Shown: positions 11,332 to 24,635 of the stretch, piece by piece
Layout of the letters: each line of letters begins with the position of its first letter
How positions within the stretch are numbered: position 1 is the first letter of the stretch
Assembly (NCBI GenBank): GCA_037074705.1
Contig: CM073590.1
Span: 139,891,600 to 139,955,599, forward strand
Direction: 5' to 3'
Source of the DNA: Zhengitettix transpicula
Taxonomy: Eukaryota; Arthropoda; Insecta; Orthoptera; Tetrigidae
DNA length: 64,000 nucleotides
The notes under the pieces: model-generated
The model's input: only the letters and a program-made list of their open reading frames with translations
The model's database searches: none
Told to the model about the DNA's origin: nothing
Translations under genes and position numbers: made by a program

Positions 11332-12175
11332 TTTTTTTTTAGTTTTATTTTACAGTTTATAGTCGTATTTACCTGTTGGTCATTAGCGACTTACGTCTGT
11401 TATGTTTTACTTTTGCTGAACATTTAAATTACTTTATATGAATCAGTTTTCATGGTAAAATCTATAAGGTTGTTTATTGATGTTGGTGAATTGCATATCT
11501 CCATCATTGAATGGGTGGCTATAGTTGATCTTCTTATGTCGATATGTTTGGGGGCAGTCAAAGAGGACATGATGAATTGTTGTAGCCTCCTTGCATGAGC
11601 TACATACCGGCTGCGGAGATCTGTAAATCAAGAATAAGTGAGTGAAACTGGAGTGAAATGTTCTTATTCTGGCTACAACAACTTTGTTGCCTTCGAGATA
11701 GTTCTTTAGGGTGCGATATTCTTTTGATACTGCTGACATTTTTGAGGATGACTCCACAATCTTCTGGTTTCACTGGTCTATTCCAGACTATTGCAGACTG
11801 GCAGGTTTGGAGTATCTTAATATGATGTTATTGGTTTCTCCAGTCACAGTTCCGTGGCCATGAAGATTGCGAATAATTCTAATGTAATGATCGTTGCATT
11901 ATGGCTTACAGCGATCGATTTTTCAATTCCTGTCGTAACTATATAGTCCATTTGACTTTTTGGACGCGTCGGTATGAATAACTCTGGGAAAATTATATCT
12001 CTGTAGTAACTGATTGCCTTTTGAGTTCCAGTTTGTGATGTGTGGGCTGATTGCTTTCAGTTTATATAGTGATATGTAAATTGGAAGTTCGTTAAGCCTC
12101 CAAGGGGGTATGCTTGGTGTGGTGTTAAAGTCCATCTTTGGAAGAGTCATCCCTTTTATCCTTTAGTGTGGTATA
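11332..12175 (-). mobile_element. LINE, copy 2: RNase H remnant, C-terminal zinc motif, 3' UTR and A-tail
   Basis: The minus strand begins with IPPWRLNELPIYISLYKLK and RVIHTDASKKSNG (12150-11923), the linker and first catalytic Asp region of a LINE RNase H domain. After disruption it reads LELFAIFMATEL, the catalytic Glu region. Next come VVVARIRTFHSSFTHLF and PVCSSCKEATTIHHVLFDC (about 11680-11540), a CxxC...H...C motif typical of I/Jockey/R1-type ORF2 ends. A frameshift then separates it from DIRRSTIATHSMMEICNSP, which aligns with copies 1 and 3. The 3' UTR contains 'gtcgctaatgacc' and ends in a nine-base A-run (T run at 11332-11340). The reverse transcriptase is absent: it is a 5'-truncated dead copy. 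Confidence 0.85.
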
Positions 12176-13139
12176 GTACGGGGTTAGGTTTCTAGGTGAT
12201 TATTTTTCTGCATGCCCTACATTTCTTCAATACGAAAACTCAATCAGATCGTCTCCTGGAGTCAGTAATTCATCCGAAACCTCAAAAGATCTTATATCAA
12301 TCAGGAAATGATCTTAATTGTTAAACATTTATCATATAAGTATTATTCTGTTTTATTGATGAGATTCCCTGTAAACTGATAAAAAACCTTAATTTACTAA
12401 ATTCCAATTGACGAAAAATTACTTTAAGATTTTCTAAATTAAAGATGAAGAAATCTATACACAGTTGATAGGAGTTAATTACACTTCCGCTATTGTGGAC
12501 TGTAATAACATATTCAACGTCTTGGAATTAAGATGCATCGTGCATTAAAATAGAATCGACCGAAGTAAACCATTTTACAGCAGTTCCATAACAGTAAATA
12601 AAATAACTGAAATTTTTTTAGTTATTTGTCAAACCGCCATTGGCAATAAAGTTCATAATTATTTTAAATTTAAAAATGTTGCAATCAATTGTTATGAGTA
12701 ATTACGTGACTTGTTATACAATCGAATATTAACAGTGAAAATATGTGGTGGCTGTATTTCTGTACTAACATATATATATATATATATCTATTATATTTTA
12801 CTTAAGATGGGTTGCTAATTATGGTTTAATCGAAGGTGCTCCAATTTCTGAATTATTCTTCGAACAAAAATGTTTCTGAACCAATCACGAACAGGCGGAA
12901 ACAGTTTCACCTGATTCCTTTATTCTGAAATTCTCATAAATAGATTCGGCTGATTCACAAATCTGTAACTTAAAAAGGATCTTTTCTGATTCGTATTGCG
13001 AAGATTTAAAGAAACAGCATATTTTTTCTCGTTTCCGTCAAGTAAGGAAATTGTCAGATTGCTGTAGTAATTATTGCGCTCTCCTCAGAACTGTAATTCT
13101 TACTAAAGGTGATCTTTAAGCCTTAAATGATTTGCGAAA
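12176..13139. other. Intergenic, no gene seen
   Basis: A+T-rich sequence with a short (TA)n run at 12769-12787 and nothing else recognisable. Confidence 0.6.
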
Positions 13140-13560
13140 TTTTTACAATGTGGATTAGTAGATGGCAATAAGAGCAGCGTTGGCGAAGTAGCGCAGGGAA
13201 ATGCGGAGAGCAGCATTATTCAGTGTACACATTCAGACGCCAATTAAATTTTAATTAAAACCGTATTTCAGCGGCAGAATGGCAGCGGGTCTTTTGAGTA
13301 ATTAACGTGCCCGCGGCTCAAACAATAGGACGCGACGCACAGCTCGATGTGGCTAGGAACAAGTTCAGAACCTGGAACAAATGCGCTGCTCAAGAACGCT
13401 CTCGAGAGGTCCGCAAGAGCTTTGGAATTTAACGGCAATCCTTTGCATAGAACGCTCACTTCGCTATCTGCCGCTTGGGCCCCCCATCAAACTGCACCCA
13501 GCTTCCTGGCTTTGCGTTTCCTCCAGGTATGAGAAATTGTAACGTCAAGCACTTCCAAGG
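13140..13560. other. GC-rich, CpG-containing patch with homeodomain-like sites
   Basis: This patch stands out from its surroundings by base composition. It carries TAATTA-type words at about 13240-13260 and 13300, an 'aacaatagg' Sox-like word at 13320, and open frames on both strands (+ 13347-13532, - 13268-13459). The + frame ends in CAG|GTATGAG at 13527-13534, a reasonable splice donor, so a first exon is possible. A regulatory element or promoter is equally possible. Nothing here identifies a product. Confidence 0.3.
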
Positions 13561-15846
13561 CACGTTGCTTTAAGGACCTCGCCATAAATTCTGGTTTGTG
13601 TTACACCACCAGTAACAGAAATTACCACTTTAAACACACCCAATTCACGTGTATAGCCGTAACAACATTTTTAATTAATTACACCCATAACTATTTTTAT
13701 TTAAAGCTTAAATACCATTTAATAACTACACTCATAAATTTAATTCGAGAAATGGTTTGAAAACGTTTAGGCCTGAATAAATTTCCAGCTGGTTTTTAAC
13801 TACAGCTACTTTTCTTGTTATTTTCTGTTCGTACAGTTACGTTGATCTTCACGTGACTAGGTAACTTACTTTGCTGAACTCTGGAATAAACCTGGTAGGA
13901 GGTTTTTTCTAACACCAGAATTTTAAACGTACTCTCCAATTTGTTTATTTTCGTAAATTAATTGTTATATGTTGCACTTACGTAAAATCAATTTGCATCA
14001 TTAGTTGACGCCGGTTTGCACTTCCATAACTTCTATTTTCGTCTCTCCTTAATAGTCTGCGTTTCTGTGTTTCTTAAGACTATGCTGGAACGCTTCCCAA
14101 TCTCAAATTTTTAGTTTAGTGGTTAACTTGGTTGCCTAGTAGCAAAAAGTATGAAAGTCTCCACAAAACATAGAAAATCCTTCAGATTTCAGTCACTAAT
14201 TAAATATTTATTATTCGTAAAATTAAATAGGAAAATAATTTTTTTTTACGGATAATATTTGATTGAATAGTGTTGCGTTTTTATAACTATCAATAATTCT
14301 AATATTTATTTTACGAAACCGCTCTCAACTCCGTCTAAGACCTTTTGAATAAAAAATTAAAAAATAAAAATATACAAAATTTATTAATAAAGAGTTGTAA
14401 ATCTCTGTTAATGAATGGAGCTGTTAATTACTCGCTGAAAGAGTTACTTGAAAGGATGGACCGATTAGATCCTCTTTAATAAAATTTTGCTGGTATCCTA
14501 TCAAGTTCTGCTATTATTTTACGATTTTTCTATTCTATAATTTAACTGCTGACTTATTTTCTTTTTCATGTTCGACGGCTTTTCAGTTGGAAACTCCGTT
14601 GAATGAAAATTTAAGAGGAATTGAAACACTTATCATTTCTTTAATTACTAATTACTGTTATATTAATATATTTAACGTAGTTTTAAATTATAATTTCTTT
14701 GTAAGGTGCAATTTTGTTTTTTAAACTTTGTATTTGTAATAAATATTCTTTTCATGTAGTCCTCGACCGAGGACTAATCAAATGAATAATAGTTCTAAAT
14801 CTAAATCTACAGATATCCAATTAAATTGCATTTACAAATACAAAAATGTTAGTAATGCATATCTCGGCATATTTCTTAATTTAAACATACTGAAATATCT
14901 ATCCAAATAAGAACAATAATTAGCGTAATATTATTTAACGGACACTCAAATCATAATAAAATAGATTACATTTAATAAAAGTTTTTTTATTTCCTATTTA
15001 ATACCCTTGACTATTTATTTTCAAAACATAATTTGTGACGTAAATTTACGTAACATAAGAGTAATACTGAATCATTGAACTAAAATTAGACTACGCTGTA
15101 GATATCGGAATTGCACGCACTCCGACCTTGTATCCTGTAATGCTGTTTGAATCACCTCATAATCTCAGTCTTACATTTGATCTGTAGCTCTTGTCATCAT
15201 TGAATCATGTGGAATTACTGTGTTGTAACTTAACAGTTTAGTTACATTGATAAGTACTCTCCATCTCTTTAATACGATTGCTACCTTCTTTTACATTACA
15301 AATTGACATATATCGTTATCTATGTATAAATAATTTTACATTACTGATTAAATTGAAGTTTACTGCAAACTACCATTCAAATATGCTACCCATAGGTGCT
15401 ACCCATAGGTGCATCTTTCCTTATAAAACTACTAGATGGTTAATATAATTTTTTTAGTTATTATTAATTATGTATCAGCTTTTATACAAAAATAAATTAA
15501 TACTCATCCTGTCGCTAAGCAATCAAATCCATTTTCTCTTCGTGGTTTCCACCGTCTTTCTATTATAGTTCATTCTAATTGTTTAATGCAACTTTTAAAT
15601 TGCATTTATGTCTCACAATTTTCGCGAACATTTAAATGGGATACTTATTGGTACCTTTACTTATGTTTTAATATTGCACTGAGGAGGAAAATGATGACTA
15701 TAATTATTTATTGTTTCCTCTTAAACACGCCGTTACTTCTACTACACTCCTATTCAAAGATGCAATCCCCTTTCTCTTTCTCACTCTCACTCATACAGGC
15801 AACAACCAAATCTTTCCGCTCGGATGAAAAAGATAATCGTCTATTT

Positions 15847-15892
<46 letters not shown>

Positions 15893-18800
15893 TAATTTCC
15901 TCATTCAGCAAATAATTAATTTTGTTTATATAGTATAATAATCTCTTAATATTTACTCAAATTATCTATCTGCAGTATGTGTTCTCTAGAACGATAGCGG
16001 CGACTACTCCTTGAAAAAATACAATATTTTTCACATTTTCTTTATTAGGAAAAAAAAATTCAAAACCAAACCAAAGAAAACAACTAAAAAAAACCAACGA
16101 CATACTATATCAAACAAAGGTAATTATTTCCCGACTATTACTAAAATTTTACTAATGTAATAAGTTTATTACATCAAGCCTCCTCTTTTTCTTAACTTGT
16201 TAGAAGAAACCCATGTGTTTTCCAGTATGTATCATTAACCAATGGTACGAGGTAAATCTCTCGGTGCAAGTGTAATGCGGGCAAGTGGTTTAGCGCCTAC
16301 ATGTCACTAAAATAGGTTCTTCTGCAATTGACTATCCATTACATTTTTACATATGCTTAGTACGAATACTTCTGGCTAACATGACCCGATATTTGTGCAA
16401 GCGGTTATTACTAGGGCAATTAGGGCCCGATTCGTATGTATATTCCGAGTAAAAGTCAAATTATGGGTTGAAATTGATATTCCAAAGTTAATGTAATGCT
16501 CCGTCTCATAACTACCTAAATTAAAAGTCGGAATATTATTAATAACGAACTAGTTTTGGAAACACACTCTAGATGACAACAAAGGAATAAAGAAAGAACT
16601 GTCAGCGGGTAGTGTCGTTTAGGAAAAATTAATTTTTGGTTATATCTATACTTTGTAACCCAAACGTGTCATAAAATTCAAGTTCGGCCAGATGTATCTA
16701 CGGCATTACTCGTTTTTCTAAGACAACTACCAACTTTAGTTGTGATTTTTTATTATAAGCAGTATAAGTGTAATGAATATAGTTCTACAATCCGTTTTTG
16801 AAATAATAATAGATTTATTTTTTAAATGGAGTAGTCTTTATAAAAACTAACTGACGCAATACGATCTAATCGTAAGTCGCACAAAATTATATATTAACAA
16901 ATTTCAAATATAATATTTTCTGAAAACTATTAAATTCACGCAGATGTTGTACTGTATTCTAGTTATAACGCCGATAGCTAAATAAAATATTATTTTTTTA
17001 TTTATGTATATGAGTGTAAATACCTGCTTTGTGTATAAGTTTCAAATTTACACACACTGTACTGTAGTGTGTCACCTCTATATTCATGAAATAGTTAATA
17101 CTTTACCTTTGATCATTAATCCACTTTTAATATGCATGCAATTTACGTCCGCTTTGACCAGAACGTAGTGCCACAATGTAGGACTTAGTGTGTAAAATTC
17201 GCAACAATTGGGTTTTGGTATGCCCTAAATTCATTAGTTTATTAGTTATGAAATAATTGGGTGTATTTTTTCGTGTGTGCTGGTTGTACTAATTACAGAG
17301 AATAACAAAAGGTCTGTTTATGAAGATTAAATAAGGATATTACGAACAAACAATTTATAAAACGCGTATTATCTCAATCTGTGAAAGGAAATTGATATTA
17401 AGTTAGGTTTAAAGAGATGTAAAAAGGGAAATAATTCTCCACTTTCGCGCACAGAGCCTAGGCTACATTAGACAGCGAAATTTTATATAGTTAGATGGGG
17501 GATCTGAGTAGGACCTTCAGTGACAATGGTTTCTCTAATCAACACATAAGAAGTAAAAAACCTATATAACTCGATCAACTACCAATAGAGCTACTGCCTT
17601 CCCTTTTTTTCTGGGATACGTTACGGATATGTAATATTAGTAAGAATATGATGAAACTTACTGTCTCTAGTTTTCCGTCCGCAGAAGAATATTAGAGTGC
17701 ACGTCTGATTTCTTGGCAGTCCAGTATAGTATCTTACTGCGCAGATGTCACACACACTCTGCGTTAGATTCTGGTGTACTTGTGCCTCCTCACTATCTGC
17801 GCCACACGCCATCGATTCTGACGCGTGCTGTAGAAGTAAACTGTCCACTTTTAAGGACACCCTTGGCCTAAGGACGCACGGAGTATGTAAGATTTCGAAT
17901 GAATGAGGGTTAGGCTACATCGCTTTAACTGCACGAAACATACAGGACAGATTCACAGAGCATTAAATGTGGATACGTTTAAAACAACCCACGTAATAGG
18001 CGATAAAATAGAAAACCAAGAAACCGGACCACGTAAATAGTAATTAAGACAACGTGATCCTGGAAGTAACATATATTAGGAAATGGAAAAATTGGTTGAA
18101 TAGTCTGCGACAGCGATCTAGCGTGAATCTAGGGTACAAATGGAGGGTGAGATTGCTTCGCATTGTCAACTGTGACTCTCTTATGGCAGAGGCAAGTTGG
18201 GGCTGAGATTCAGACATGCCAACAACGCAGAAGAGACCAGCAATAGCGGAAGAGTTTTATCCCAATTCGTGCATAGTAACCCGTACACAAAGGTTCACCA
18301 AAGTCAGTCTTGACCTGAAGACAATGGTCGTGACAACTATTAAAACGTTGTGCGATTTTAACGATTATACCAGGATAAAATAACTCGAGAAGAATTTTGA
18401 GATCTAGATTCTGTTGTATTGTTATTATTTTTCTCTCTTTCTTCGTCAAATTAAGTTGCCAATGATACCTTGGCGCAATTCCTTAGGTACATAAATGTCC
18501 TTGTTCTAATATTAAATTGTCCACTCGATTCACAAGTCAATTCATATTTCTTGAGCATTGAAATGATGCACATTCGATTACGTGTTCATTTAATGAGACA
18601 GGATAAATAAAGAGAAAGCGGAAGAATAGCTCAAAGGAAAAGGAATATATTAAATCAACAAAGAAGGAGAAAATTATCAGATGACGGTCTCACAGACCAA
18701 TTACATGTTGAAGAGTTCCAAATTCATTAAACGTTGTCCAGCTACATTTGGAATCAATGACTTTTTAATGTACGTATTTAAATCTTAATTTTGGAGGACA

Positions 18801-20329
18801 TTGTGGTCAAAAAAAGACAAAGTAATATTGCCACCGATTTCAAATATTCTTAAAACGTTCGAAAATGTGTTAACTTTTAAGCCTGAACCAAAAAGTAACA
18901 GCCAATTATTAAATATGGCGGATGTATATACTTTTAAAAGATAATAATCGAAACAACGCTTGAAGAAATGAAAAAAGTGTGTTCGTTTCAATTAGTAGAG
19001 GTACAGTAATGACGAACATTTCCGAACTTGTATTTACTACTGCAAATATATTTTTTAAACAAGTGAAAAATATTTTTGTTCTTTGCGATCCGTCGTAAAA
19101 TGATCTGACGGAAAAAAATTCTACAACAACAAAAACTTATTCACATAAGATTACACTGTCATTGTCATATTAGGAATTGAAACTGCTAGTTGTGATAATA
19201 AGTAATACGTGGTATTCCGCACTAGTGCATGAACTATGGTGATTTAAAGTACTTTTATAATATTTAATTACAAACTGACGTTATAAAATATATTGTCGAG
19301 ATATAATCAAATTTTCAGTTGATTATAATTTTGTGATTCACCATAAATAACGTTTGAAAAAAATTGTCCAAGGGAAAAGTTTGTAGATTTGAAGAATATT
19401 TGCAATTCCTTATATTTTGCAGTGGTTGTTTAAATATACTTTTTCGTTCGACTTGCATAATTTGATTTCTAATTAAACGCAGTTAGAGGAAATTGAAATT
19501 TGGATATCAGAGAAAAAAAACAATTGCAATATCCTGTTCTCTTTTCCTTATGTTTTCTGCTGTTTCAATTTTGTAAGAGAAAATCCGATGTCACAGTATA
19601 CGAACTCAGTTAATTGCCAAAATTTAATTGAATTTCGCAATACAAATCTGATAAAGTATGAAATTACTTATCCTTTCTCCGCAGAGAATTCAATCAGTGA
19701 AATGACTACAGTCGAGGTTTGGCATTGTATCTGGCAACCCTTTTGTTTTCGAAAATAATTAATTGAATGAGAGAGATGAACAATCACCTCGTGATTGCTA
19801 AGCCGGGAGTGATTTGCAATTTTTAATTCTGCTATAAACTAAATATCATCTCTAATCATCTAAGAAAACATTTCTATGGACGTTGCGTTTATTCTAATTG
19901 TATGTTACATCAACAGAATGTGAGCTGTAATTATAAAACAAAATAAAATAAATTCTCTGTATATACGACCGATCTAGACTACTGTTACGTAATTATGGTT
20001 ATTATATGATACTTGCATCAGCTTACCACGCTTATTTATTATCTTAGAACATATTAATGTATATATTATTGCCTTGTCCTTGCGTTCAATGTGATGCTAT
20101 TGATTCTCCATATTTGGGTTTAGTCATTATTTACGCTAGGTACAAGCTGCTAATTTTTGATAATGATGCATGTCTTGCTAAAAAGTGAGAGCTTGAAATT
20201 CCGTATAAATATGAAGTTAGTTTAAATTTTTCTACTGTTCTCTTTACTTCACTTAATGCTTTTGACGGAAAATTTACGCTTTGTGAAGGAAATGCTACAA
20301 TGCGATCCAAAATTTCTTGTGGAACCCAA
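13561..20329. other. Long A+T-rich intergenic stretch, no gene seen
   Basis: No repeat in this stretch could be linked to others in the window apart from the (TA)n run at 15851-15889. The + frame at 15586-15915 runs through that microsatellite and is not a gene. The minus frames at 17621-17860 and 18210-18449 have no recognisable motif, although the first sits in a slightly GC-richer patch with a GTAAGT at its end. Confidence 0.5.
15851..15889. repeat. (TA)n microsatellite
   Basis: An uninterrupted TA dinucleotide run of about 39 bases. Confidence 0.95.
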
Positions 20330-20680
20330 TTTCTGCGCACATCGAATACTAATTCGTCGGGGAAGCCACGTAACAGCCGGCCATATCCTGGCTGTTTATC
20401 GGTTCCCAGATCAGGCTATAGGTTTTACACGCCGACAGAATTAAATGGGCGAGAGGGCGAAAGGGATATGCAGCACGTACAAAGGCTATAAACAACAAGC
20501 AGCAGAAGCACGCCCCGACCACGTCCCTGGAGACAGGAGGCTCCGCGCACGTAAGGGTGTAAAAGGCAGGGCAGCAATCGTATGCTCTCATTTAGCAAAA
20601 CAGAAGGAAAAAATTTGCCCCAATGCCATAGACCAGTCTCTCTAGAGACTGGGTGTGAAATAAAAATGAGCACTTCCCAG
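20330..20680. other. GC-rich patch with 9-bp inverted repeat
   Basis: This is a compositionally distinct patch with several overlapping frames on both strands, none recognised. At 20633-20652 two perfect 9-base arms (ccagtctct / agagactgg) flank a 2-base centre. The overlapping frames follow from composition. It could be a regulatory patch or an old repeat. Confidence 0.3.
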
Positions 20681-21030
20681 ACAATGAAACCTTTATTACG
20701 AGTATATATTTTCTGTGGTTGTGCTTACATATCAACGCGCGACCTACACGGACTTAACATTAAAAGGAGCAACGAATAAAAGATTTATTTGCTGTGAAGC
20801 AAAAGTGCATCAACGCCCCATCCTACACACTACCTTTGGTTTCATAAAATACCTGAGTTTCGCAGAATAAATTCTAAGGTGGCGTTAAATTTGAAACACA
20901 AAATAATTGAACGCAACTAAACACATTATAAACCAACGAAAGTGAGGTGTTCCAATTCGGAACGCAGCCTGTAAATTTAATTATTATAAATATTGTAATG
21001 AAGTGAATTCGATTCTTTTTAAATTGTGAA

Positions 21031-21092
21031 GTAACAATCAAAGAAGCAACACTGAATTACGGTAACAATCAAAGAAGCAACACTGGATTCCG
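21031..21092 (+). repeat. 31-bp tandem duplication
   Basis: Two adjacent copies of a 31-base unit starting 'gtaacaatcaaagaagcaac' at 21031 and 21062, with a couple of differences near their ends. This is a simple local duplication. Confidence 0.9.
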
Positions 21093-21237
21093 ATTGTTAG
21101 ATGTTTTGTAGAGGTCGACAGAGACACTATCCGAGACGTGATAGTTGTGTGATTAACCTGCACGCAAGTAAATATTTGGGAGAAATGTAAAATAATATTA
21201 ACCGATATTTATATCTGATATGAGGTATTATCACATG

Positions 21238-21787
21238 TTTTTTTGGGGGAACAGCATACATGAGGGTAATCCACATGGTGGCAACTCCCCTTTAATAGCA
21301 TAGGAAGGGATTTGAAAGGGGGGATGCGGAAGGGTAGAGGAAGGTAGCCAAGGGTTAACTAGGGCCACCGGGCTATAGTTTAAGTATCCTACCAGGCATT
21401 CGCCTAAAAGTAATGCAAGGAAAACCCTATAAAAACCTGCATCAGGTAGGTCGGGCATTGGGTACTTGTCCCACGCCCTTCTGATAGCGGGAGAAGAGTT
21501 TGCTGTGAGGACGCAGCATCCCTTTCTCCGTACCTCGACTGGTTTAGGCGGCAGCAGGCCGGCTGTTCCAATTGGAACAGCGAACAACTCTTACCGTATG
21601 CCCAAGGTCTGTGACCCCGGAACATACACCTTTGAAAAACAGGCCGAGGTGCCTCGGCTTGTGGGAATGGGAACCTTAGTTCAAATTCGGAGAAAGGGAA
21701 AGGCATCCCCAAAGGTAGCCCCTTCCTGTCTCTCCTACAAGGTTCTGCCTGCGAGAGAATAGCCCTCGTAGACAGCTTCCCCTTCGG
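21238..21787 (-). mobile_element. Family R retroposon, near full-length copy
   Basis: The minus sense runs from about 21787 to the A-run (T7 at 21238-21244) and is about 550 bp. It holds all landmarks of the family: the hairpin region 'ctctcgcaggcag' near the 5' end, 'aagccgaggcacctcggc', a perfect 20-base palindrome at 21562-21581, the CCCGG-type body and 'gagttgccaccatgtgg' before the tail. The flanks read 'cacatg' and 'ggcatg' next to T-runs, a possible short target duplication. Overlapping 98-128 codon frames on both strands follow from GC content and match no protein family I know. Confidence 0.85.
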
Positions 21788-22164
21788 CATGTTTTTTATA
21801 TATATTTGGAATATATTTACAGTCTCCCATTAAAATACCTGAGTTAAAAATGTTTTATAATTTCAACAAACTGAGCAAGAGCCTTGTAAATATTTATTTA
21901 TCTTTTAATTAATATTTCAATGTTTGAATCATTATAATATTTGTATTTTTTTTATTAAATTGTGTATAAATAAATGTTAGGAACTTATAAATTAAGCCAT
22001 TGTTAGTCAATCGTATTAACTCAAAGATTGATATTAAAAGCCATTGAATATTCATATTTCTTCAATATTCATAAAATTTGTTTAAATATTTTGAAACTCA
22101 CAATTAAAAATAATTAACAATAATTATATAGCCAAATAATAATAAACGTACAGATGAATAGGTA
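21788..22164. other. Spacer between two R copies
   Basis: A+T-rich sequence with no feature seen. Confidence 0.6.
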
Positions 22165-22632
22165 ACCCAGAAAGGGGCTAACTTCCAGCTTGGGATTGTC
22201 CTCTTCCCGGCTTTAATCCAGGGATTTTAAAATAAAGTTCTCTAAAGCCTGACACCTCAGCAGCATTTTAACAGGGTCGCAGACGTAGAACTTACGGCTA
22301 GAGTTTTTTGTCTGTTCCTTTTGTACCAGTCAACCAGCTGCCTTCCAAATACGGTTGAGGCATGCAGTTGGGAATGCTGCACCTCCACAGCAAACCCAAC
22401 TCTAGTTTTCGTAAGGGTGAGGGACAAGTACCGGCGGCCCCACCTACCTGATGCCGATTTCTCTAGGGTTTTGGCTGCATAACTTTGGGTACGATCCTTA
22501 AAATACAGCCCGCGGGACACAGTCACCCATTGATATACTATAGGAATCCATCCTTTTCCATCTCTTCCTAGGCTATTAAAAGGAGAACCGCCACAGAGGA
22601 TAAACCTCATGCAGCCTATCACTAAAAAGAAC
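22165..22632 (+). mobile_element. Family R retroposon, old diverged subfamily
   Basis: This copy is collinear with the young copies but has many substitutions. Shared landmarks are 'cagctgcc' then 'ggttgaggca', 'gggaatgctgc', 'gggacaagtacc', 'cctacctgatgc', 'tctagggttttg', 'ccttaaaatacagcccg', 'ctattaaaaggag' and 'cctcatgcagcctatcactaaaaag' split around the tail. It lies in the opposite orientation to 21238-21787. The 121-codon minus frame inside it is not a gene. Confidence 0.75.
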
Positions 22633-24262
22633 TATTACGGCGGAAAAAATTTGGCGGAAATTATTAATATAAAAACTATACTTTTTATTGACGTAACTAC
22701 GGAAGTATATCAATATCAGTAGTAATTATAATACTGGCAATTCAGAGTTAAATTAATTTTAGATTATTTGCTTCAATATTACTTAAAATTCCCGTCATTT
22801 TCTATTATTTACCGTGCAATCAATATATTTGAAGTAATAAGACAATCTTCAATTCATTATTTCTCTCCCCGATAACTTTCCAGACTCTAAGTTTCCAAAG
22901 ATCATAACGCTTTTCAAAGAGCCACCAACATATTTAATTACCGACCAATTAACTTCTCCACAAGCGGAGAAAATATAATACATATTAAGTTACTTTCTTG
23001 ATGAAGTAAAATATAATTACTTCTTCTCAAAAATAAGTCTACAATAGCTAAAATGCATGAATTTATGTGAAACATTCAAAATTATTTTGAACAAAAACAA
23101 AAATTAGGTAGACCTTTCGAATGTACTTCATCTTGTAGATCACAACATGCTGTTTTAAAAATTATAATACGGGATAAAAGTAAGTTCACGTACTTTTAAC
23201 TTTTGATGTGAAATATAGGAAGCAGAACTTATCATTGAAAATAAAAACCCTATAGCATTTTTCAGAATGTGGGTGATTATATATTGCGTACCCCGATGTT
23301 AAATTTTCGGAACGCATCCATGTTTTGTATATTAATCTCATTGGTTATATTCAACGCACGTACTGTCAGTTTTGTAAGTATTATCATACGAACTTAATTA
23401 TTACAGAAACTAATTAACAGAATTCTAAGAAATTTGAGACTATCCTTGAAAAACTAAATGTTTGATTCAGTGCAAATAATACGTTAACATATAAGAGACT
23501 AGAATATAAACGTTTCTATCATGCGTCTTTCCGGGAAATAAATTAACGTGGAACGACTAAATTGATCTTCTTTCCAAGTAACTTAGTTCTGTCGGTTCCT
23601 CGTTAAGGTTATTAATAAAACAAGTCGATTAGAAAACGGAGAAAACGTTTTATTCTGCTTATTCCCAATTAAATATGCATTACGGAATTCATAACAGGGA
23701 AAATTCTTCTGTTGCGTGGAAATGTTCAAACTGCAGAAAAAGAAAATTTGATTGTAAAGGAAGTCACAAATCACTGTTCAAAATACTTGGAATATTGACT
23801 CGACTTTGCACATAATTACTAGAAATAATTAAATACGTCCTACATAATATGTTTGTTTTAAACCAACGGTTAAAATTACGGATAGGAAACCAGAAACAGT
23901 TGTGCTCTCAGATCGGACTGTACGAGTGTAGCCCTCATTATTCAGGGATTAACTTATGTAGCAACTTTCCGGTAAATGTAAAGGACATTAGCAACTGAAA
24001 AATTTATCAAACAATGCAAAGTTTATCTGCCAACTATGGTAATTACTCCATTAGAAAAACATATTTTATTTTCAGTATAAAATTAATTAATTTGTTTATA
24101 TTTATAATTTTAGCCAATTTAACTTGCTTGCGGTCCTTATTTTTCTCTTATTTTCTGTTTAAACAATTTCAGTTTATTTGAATACCGCAAAACGAAGTTT
24201 TCTATTACATGAATGAATAGTGATTGTGATGCTTCAAGGGTGTTATGAAATAAATTATACAA
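22633..24262. other. A+T-rich intergenic, no gene seen
   Basis: No recognisable repeat, RNA gene or sustained frame. Confidence 0.6.
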
Positions 24263-24412
24263 TTCAAGAATATATAGATGAAACCTTTCACAAGCTCCAA
24301 GCCGTAAATGACATGTTTAAATTGAATTAAAGAATCAGGATAGAGAAATGTCGACTGTATAGGAATCGAACTCAGAACCTTCCACTTACCGGACAAGCTC
24401 TAACCAATGTTC
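24263..24412 (-). mobile_element. tRNA-derived SINE remnant
   Basis: On the minus strand 'cattggttagagc' (24409-24397) resembles a tRNA A box. It is followed 22 bases later by 'ctgagttcgattcc' (24375-24362), a good B box (GTTCGATTCC). The spacing suits a tRNA-like head. A body follows to about 24263, and that body is repeated at 24550-24635. The head resembles a tRNA but the arms do not close into a full cloverleaf, so I call it a SINE rather than a tRNA gene. Confidence 0.6.
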
Positions 24413-24549
24413 TGTCCCAGATCCGGTGTGAAATTCCTCCATCCATTGATGCAGGCTCACCTACAATTTTTACAATCACAATTCTTCATTTTTTATGACC
24501 TGAAAGAACGGACAATATGTAAATTGATCAACGGTTTTGGAATTTTTAG

Positions 24550-24635
24550 GTCAAGAATATTTAGATATAAAGCTTTCAAAAGTCTCAAGCAATGGTTAAA
24601 TTGAATTAAAGTATCAGGATGGGAAAATGTTTACT
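24550..24635 (-). repeat. SINE body fragment, second copy
   Basis: Bases 24550-24635 align with 24263-24348: 'caagaatat.tagat', then 'ctttca.aag', then 'ttaaattgaattaaag.atcagga'. The B-box part is not preserved. This looks like a duplicated or independently inserted tail of the same SINE family. Confidence 0.6.

Noticed and set aside
15586..15915. 109-codon + frame
   Set aside because: Its end is encoded by a (TA)n microsatellite and the rest has no motif.
18210..18449. 79-codon minus frame with scattered cysteines
   Set aside because: No pattern matching a known cysteine motif and no context supporting a gene.
21404..21790. 128-codon open frame on the minus strand, with a 98-codon frame opposite
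   Set aside because: Both lie inside a family R copy. Homologous positions in other copies are interrupted or in different frames, so they are composition-driven.
24362..24409. Possible real tRNA gene on the minus strand
   Set aside because: The A and B boxes are good, but an acceptor stem and a complete cloverleaf are missing and the body is repeated nearby, so it is a SINE head.
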